Part shown: positions 20,404 to 26,590 of the stretch, in pieces
Layout of the letters: each line of letters opens with the position of its first letter
How positions within the stretch are numbered: the stretch's first letter is position 1
Assembly (NCBI GenBank): GCA_905397405.1
Contig: CAJPVJ010000265.1
Coordinates: forward strand, 3,258-29,847
Source of the DNA: Oppiella nova
Taxonomy: Eukaryota > Arthropoda > Arachnida > Sarcoptiformes > Oppiidae
DNA: 26,590 nt
Direction of reading: 5' to 3'
The notes under the pieces: model-generated
What the model was told of the DNA's origin: nothing
The model's input: only the letters and a program-made list of their open reading frames with translations
Databases searched by the model: none
Program-made: the position numbers and the translations under genes

Positions 20404-23400
20404 GACTGACACTATGGAAGGCTTACTCTAATAAAAGATTGATTGTGTCTGAGAGAGACCACAACAATACGACAGTCCTTACTATGAATTGTCAGACACT
20501 TGACTACAGCAATAAAGTGGAGTTTTATGGTTTGGTCCAAACATACAAATACTGGTAACAAGTTTTGTCATCAAACAGAACAATACAAATGAAAGCAAAA
20601 GTTTGTTATTACGATAAGAGCAACAAAAGCAAACGATTGCCTAAAGGGCTAAACATAGATAGAGACAAAAGTGGAGGTATTGTACACATTGTATACACAT
20701 TATTGAATGGATGTGCAATTATAAGTGAAATTATGTGAAAGTGGAGACAATATTATTGATAGAAGTTGGAGTTGTGGTGCTAGTGTTGACTGCCAGTGGT
20801 ATATCAGTCCTACCAGTCCTTGGCACAATAAGTCCCATTCAGACACCAATAGCTAATAAATGGTAATAAGTGAAGCCATTTGGTTGGTTCGCTTCATTCG
20901 ACCAAATATTTCTTTTACATAAACTCTCATTACGTTTGCTTAACTCAAACGAATACCAAATATTAATATTAATGTACACTAATATATGGTACAGTATCTG
21001 TTGCAGACTTCATATCTACTTACAGTACTATTTAGTTATAGTTATGTTGACTCGCATGCCATAACACACACTTACACTTGCTATATAAGAGCAGTTAATT
21101 TAAAACTGTTTTCATTATGATTACAACTTTCTCGCCGACGACAAGGTTACAGAATATGGCATTTTAGTCGATTGGACCAAATTAGCAGAAAATATAATAT
21201 TATAATAATACTACACTTTTATAGCACTCATAGCCATCACCACTAATACTATAAATGCATTGCTCTTATAATGCAAAGAATAGGAGAAATGTTATACAAT
21301 TCGCAGAAAATAGTGAAATTGCATGCAAGAGTTGGTCTCTAATTAATGCTATATTACTTGAAAAACACTTTCATTTTTTTGTGTCAGAGAACATGACATT
21401 GACTGCAATAGCGAGTGTTTGGACACAAAAGTGAGTGCAATGTCGAAAGATTGCTATAAAAGATATATACAATAATACAACACATTCACTGCATTCAACA
21501 CATAAGCCATAAGAAATGATCGCTTCGATGAATTCGCCCTAATTTTACACTTTCGACAATAACTTTCGTTAAATTAAATATTAATAATCAAAACAACAAT
21601 AATTAGCAGAAAACGAAAACAAACTAATGAAAACTTACTTCTCGTGTGGATAGTATAGCAACTACTTTACGTGAATTCATATTTTTCCATTCAATGGGAC
21701 TCAATATAAGTTAAGATAATTAAACTCAATTAATTAGCCAAATTGATTGAATTAAACAATCATTTAAGTCCATCTGTCAAATAATTTTAGAAATGTTTCG
21801 TTCAATCAAATCAAATACTTCTTACAAGTGTTCTGTAATCTGATATCCAATTAATTTCGTTAATTATTTTATTTTTGCAAACCTTTCACAGAATTTATTA
21901 ATACAGAAATATATTAAAGAATTAATTTATTAATTCAACAAGTAATTAATATTTAAGATTTCAACTTTTATCAAAATATTAAAGAATAATGCCCATGATT
22001 TAATGAATTTATACTGTATAAATAAATTGCTAAGAATTAGTGATATAGTTAATACAATTTGACAAATTCATAATTCGGAAATTCTATGAAAATAGTTTGT
22101 ATAAGTAATAAATTGTAAAATAACGAAAAACCCCATTGCAAATCACAAACGGCTAATTAATTTCAAAAAGCAATTGCATTGATTAAAAGCTGCAATATTA
22201 GCAATTAGATTTATTTTATCAAACTTTAAGAACATATTACTTTGTGTTAATTATGTTACAAAGTGAAAGATTAAATGTTTGTAATGTTTGCAAAAACTTT
22301 AAGATAAATGGCTGTTTAGAATATGTATGACCAGAATAATCGATAATTTAATGCAAACGATAATTAAAACAAATTAATAAGTTCTATATCTCTTAATTAA
22401 ATGTAGACACTATTTGAGATATTATCATGATATACACAAATAAAATTAAGTTTTAAAGTTTTAAAGTTTGATCAGATTATAAGTGAACAAAATCATTGAA
22501 CCAAATACTGGTGTATATGGAAAGGAGTCGTTAAAAGTTTCAAAGAAAACAGAAATTATTTCCCATTTCAATACGATATGAATCGCTACTGAAATTGCTA
22601 CTTATGACATGTCTATCAATAAAATAATTTTAAAAATATTATTAAACGATAGAAATATATTTAGATAAGCGATAAGATTCGTAATTGTATTGTATTGCGA
22701 GGACAGAAGGACAGGGAGGGCATTGTGCGGACTTTTAAATGATATGCATTTACTTGAGTAATGTTTGTTGGATGAGAGGTTGAGTTGCGAGCATTAAATT
22801 TTTATCAAAAGGAGTGTCCAAAGCAAGTGTTGTATGAATGGTGTGATTGGAGATGGAGATAGAGTGAGTCCTGAGCCCAGAGATGGTTCAGTTGTGTTGA
22901 GAATTGGCAACAAAAGCACAAATCTATTCACTTTCACTGATGCACAACAAATATATACTCTGGTATTCAAGTGTTGTTCAATTATAATGGCTCTATTCAA
23001 ACAATAAACTCTTATTTTGGAAGGGTGTGGACAAACACTATTTAAATAAGTCTACAATTCATCATTTTATAGCCTTTTCCACAAACACTTTCCCAAATGT
23101 ATTGTTCATTACTTTTAGAATAGAGTGTTAAGTGTATTGATGTTGAGCTCACAGTAGAGGCTATGTTATCGACACTATGGAGGCTGTCCTATGAGACGAG
23201 TCAAACATTTGCATCTAAACCTCACTAACAAACGACTTACACGAGACTATCCGTAGAAAACTGTATTCATCTCGAGTTATAAGTAGTTTACAATTAGTTT
23301 GAGAGCCAATAAGAATGTCAAACAATTTTTGGTTCATTTAAGTCTGAATTTATAATAGATTTGTAGTGAAATATACTGTTAGGCCTACTGTGTATTGTAA

Positions 23401-26317
23401 TACGACTACCAGCTCTGCATCTCTTATCAGTTACAAAACACATTCAATTTATTCAATATATTTGTAAGTCTTTTAGTTCCTGAGGAAGGAAACTGTGTTT
23501 AGCAGCGATGACAGCGATTCCCAAATTCAACTACATTTACCAGTAAAACAGTTATTGTGAAAACAGATACCCTGTATAATTACAATTACAGCCAAAGTGT
23601 GCTCTCAAAAGATTTCTTTCCAAAAGCTTTCGAAATAATTATCTATAAAACCATAACATATTCTCTACAATAGATATATTTACTGCATTTAAACATATTT
23701 TTGCTCATTTACTGCTTTTCAAAACTATTGGCGTAATTAACATGAATTATGTGGCAATACTTAAACACAAAAACATTATACAATTTATTATATATATATT
23801 ATTCTAAAATTAATTTTCATTTTTTGAATAACGAGGAAAATAGAGACAAATTAATAGCTTTATTGCAAACATTTCAAGTTTTTTGGTTTCAGTTATTAGT
23901 TATTCAGAAATATAGTTCAAGTTATTAATAATAATGTATTTATTATTTATTGCTCGCTTGTTATAATGCCTTTCTGTTAAACCATAAGTGATTTTCATTG
24001 AAAAACGCAAAAAATAAATCGCAAATTAAAATTCATATCTATATTGTTTGCAATTAATTTTCACTAAAATTGATATTCAAGGAAATGTTCAACAAATATA
24101 TGTATAAATAATTTACATTAGAAATCGATTTTTCGCAATAATAGTATACACAAGAAACCAAGCGTTCAATATTCGCCTAAAATTATGCGGTTTTAAGTGA
24201 TTTGCTTATCCATTGACTACAATATAATTGAAAGTTATTTTCAATTTCAAAGCTTATACATTTTTATAGTGAGAAATATGCATTAAAATTGAAAATCTAA
24301 TTATAATTACACATAAAAACCTTCAAATTTAGCAAAAATTGTAACCAATATATCAAACGAAAGGAATAAAATGAAAAACAAGTTCTTTGATAGTTATTTG
24401 AGTTATACTTTTCTCACACAAATGACTCGTTTTATGTTTCAATGACTACTGTGTGAGAGATGTGATCAAAGAATGAGAGGAGAAACCAATCATTGCTATT
24501 AACGCTAAGAATGCCTGTGAACTAAACTAATGGACAATCATATCACTGTACATACAGAGTAGAAAACACATTGAATGACATTTTTCTTTGAAATTATATA
24601 CATTTTTTCGTGAATATGTTGATATTGTTTAGGAGCCATTTGTAAGATAATGGTTTAAATGGTGTGTAAGTGTATGAGAGTTGAAGCGTTTAAATGCTAT
24701 CCAAATACGACACGCGAGCGACCACTGGATTCTTGCCATTAATGGCCAAACAAAGCACTGAATCTCGAGTTCATTAGCATTGCTCTAAGACTTAGCGCTA
24801 AATAGTTAGGTTACGTTAAGATACATATTATTTATTGGTGTAAAATAACTCAAATAATGAGATGTAATGAATCAAATGTGTAGCACTCTTGGGAAAAAGT
24901 AATACAAATAATAAAAATTAGAGACAAGAATTGAATAATTCTCGTATTTTGAGAGAAAACAAGTGAATTATAATAAACAAAAAGACGAGACCATTAATAA
25001 TAACTCTTCAAACGTATACCTCAGACCCGAGGGCTTTTCACTGCATTTTCAAGGCTATGGGAAAATTGAAGTCAACTAACTATACATAACTATATAATCA
25101 AACATAATATAAGTTACAATACAGAGCACTGAGCACTGGATGAGATGACACCCAATCCACTCATTTCACTGCAACGGATAGAATTGCATTCAATTGTAGA
25201 CTTATTCGCAGCTATAGTCCTAATAATAAACTTCACTTTTTTCATACATTTATCTCCAATTCATTTCGTAATCATTTTCTCTTTTATTCACTTTTCTAAG
25301 CATTCAATTATTCAAATCTCTGCTCATTTTAATGCTATCCAAACGCTATGAATTATGCATTCAATTCACGCTAATTATAGATTATACGAAAAAATAAGTC
25401 AAAAAAGTTTTACAACTAATAATTGCGCACAAAAGTCAAAGTTTTTATTGACTTCAAATAACACATTGAAACGAGAAATATTTAAATGCTATCAATTAAA
25501 CAAAACAAATCTTTTATTTCTACTTAGAATTTAAATGAATTGAATTACTAAAGAATATAATTTCATATTTTAAGATTGAATTTCAAATTATATAAAACAA
25601 AAATGCAGCCAAACGTTAGTGGCTTTAAAAAGTTATATAACATTATATGAGTCATTGCATGGAATATAGTCCAAGAGATGATTCAGACTCTGTTTTTAAC
25701 ATGTTTTGCATTTCTTGAATAATTAAAATTTTTAATTATTTTTAAAAATCAAGATTCTAGACAAAGATTATGAGATCAATCAGTGATAAGTGATAAAAGA
25801 TTTTGAAAATACAGCGGAGAATAAAAACATCAGTAAATTTTAAGAGGAAATACAGTAATTAGTTTTGAATTATAAATATTTATCAAATTGAATGTACGGT
25901 GTGTTTATTATAGGGAGGATATCACAAGAAAATCCCTTAAGGGTTACGAATACTATTATAAATAACTTTTACACTAAATCAACACAATTGGACAACTCCT
26001 ACACCTATAACACCACAGAATAATCATGTTTTTTAATTCAAAAAACTTGTCAATAATTAATATAGATTTGTGTGAATGGTTTCCAAGAAACAGCACAAGT
26101 AATGTAAGTAATGTCTTATGTAATGATAAGACATTTGTAGTATTGTTTTGGAGACAAGAGTGCCATCATATGAAGACATGTAGTGTTAGCGATGTCTTGC
26201 AGTTTATGTGCCATTCATTCATAGCATGTATTCATTCATTGATATAATATTAAGTGAACTCAACTCAAGGTTAGCGTTAAGATTGTATGTAATGTTATAT
26301 TTGGGACGAGTAGTGAA
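20404..26317. other. 5.9 kb upstream of pnt without recognised genes
   Basis: Mostly AT-rich DNA with no family-level similarity on either strand. It presumably holds the pnt 5' UTR, promoter and enhancers. GC-richer patches lie at about 20770-20840, 22690-22890 and 24690-24810. TATA-like words occur at 21082 and 21456 on the plus strand. A hairpin lies at 26110-26135. Short frames (20870, 22794, 25145, 26026) are unremarkable. Confidence 0.5.
26110..26135. repeat. Perfect 10-bp hairpin with 6-base loop
   Basis: AATGTCTTAT and ATAAGACATT are exact reverse complements around GTAATG. Repeated AAGTAATGT words precede it. Function unknown. Confidence 0.7.
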
Positions 26318-26330
26318 GGCATAAAAAGGG
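26318..26330 (+). promoter_or_regulatory. TATA-like element pointing out of the window
   Basis: GGCATAAAAAGGG on the plus strand shares GGCATAAAAAGG with the tandem element at 8949-8969. It is followed by GC-richer sequence (26335-26380) that could contain a start site. If real, it would drive a plus-strand gene or exon beyond 26590. Confidence 0.3.
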
Positions 26331-26590
26331 CTTTTGTGGCGGACAGACAGTTGTGGCCAACACTCCAACACTTGTATAATAGAGTAGAGACTCAACTGTA
26401 AAGTCGAGTCAATGAATGGCTGACTCTATCGCTGTATATATCTATATGAATGACAAACAGGTTCTTCAAACCCAAACCCAAACCCAACTTCAATCACAAC
26501 ATAACAATAAGTTTGTGTTTTAGTGGAGAAAACATTAAGAAAAGTGAAATAAAGTATATTTTTCTCATTTTGTTGTGACTCATGAAAAGT

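Noticed and set aside
25145-25351. 68-residue hydrophobic plus-strand frame
   Set aside because: Its hydrophobic Ile/Phe/His composition is what AT-rich DNA gives by chance, and there is no similarity.
25718-25740. AT-rich palindrome of two 11-base arms
   Set aside because: Composed only of A and T in AT-rich DNA, so expected by chance. It is not GC-supported like the pnt 3' UTR stem.
26026-26247. 73-residue plus-strand frame with ATG start
   Set aside because: No recognisable domain or splice support, and it contains a hairpin. Its length is within chance expectation.

Overview
The window is animal nuclear DNA, very AT-rich, with spliced genes. Short introns (about 50 to 105 bases) in one gene, long introns in another, and protein sequences that look arthropod suggest a small arthropod. 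A mite or other chelicerate is my guess, but nothing in the sequence proves it. No retroelement, DNA transposon, tRNA, rRNA or CRISPR array could be supported.

Left part, plus strand. Positions 1-2068 hold the 3' half of a transmembrane channel-like (TMC) gene: eight exons, entering the window mid-gene and running to its stop codon. After a gap of about 390 bases, 2458-3655 is a complete three-exon gene for a TMEM192-type lysosomal membrane protein. Positions 3656-5796 are a non-coding AT-rich gap between converging genes.

Right part, minus strand. Positions 5797-20403 hold one large gene for an ETS transcription factor of the Pointed/ETS1 class, in nine predicted coding exons. From the N-terminus they encode a Q/N/S-rich segment, a linker, a PLTP MAP-kinase target site, the Pointed (SAM/PNT) domain, a Ser/Gly and then His/Pro/Ser-rich linker, and the DNA-binding ETS domain ending at 5797. 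All splice phases agree across the nine exons, giving a 662-residue model, close to the long fly isoform (PntP2). The 3.3 kb intron upstream of the shared 3' exons contains a tandem TATA-like element on the correct strand and three ETS-type sites. This would fit an internal promoter for a short isoform lacking the Pointed domain.

The long introns and the 6.2 kb upstream of the first predicted exon are mostly AT-rich. They are interrupted by GC-richer islands, GA/CT microsatellites, a 128-base perfect tandem duplication and several shared short motifs that look like cis-regulatory DNA. The three genes do not form a pathway. TMC proteins are mechanotransduction or leak channels, TMEM192 is a lysosomal membrane protein, and Pointed is the nuclear effector of receptor tyrosine kinase/Ras/ERK signalling.
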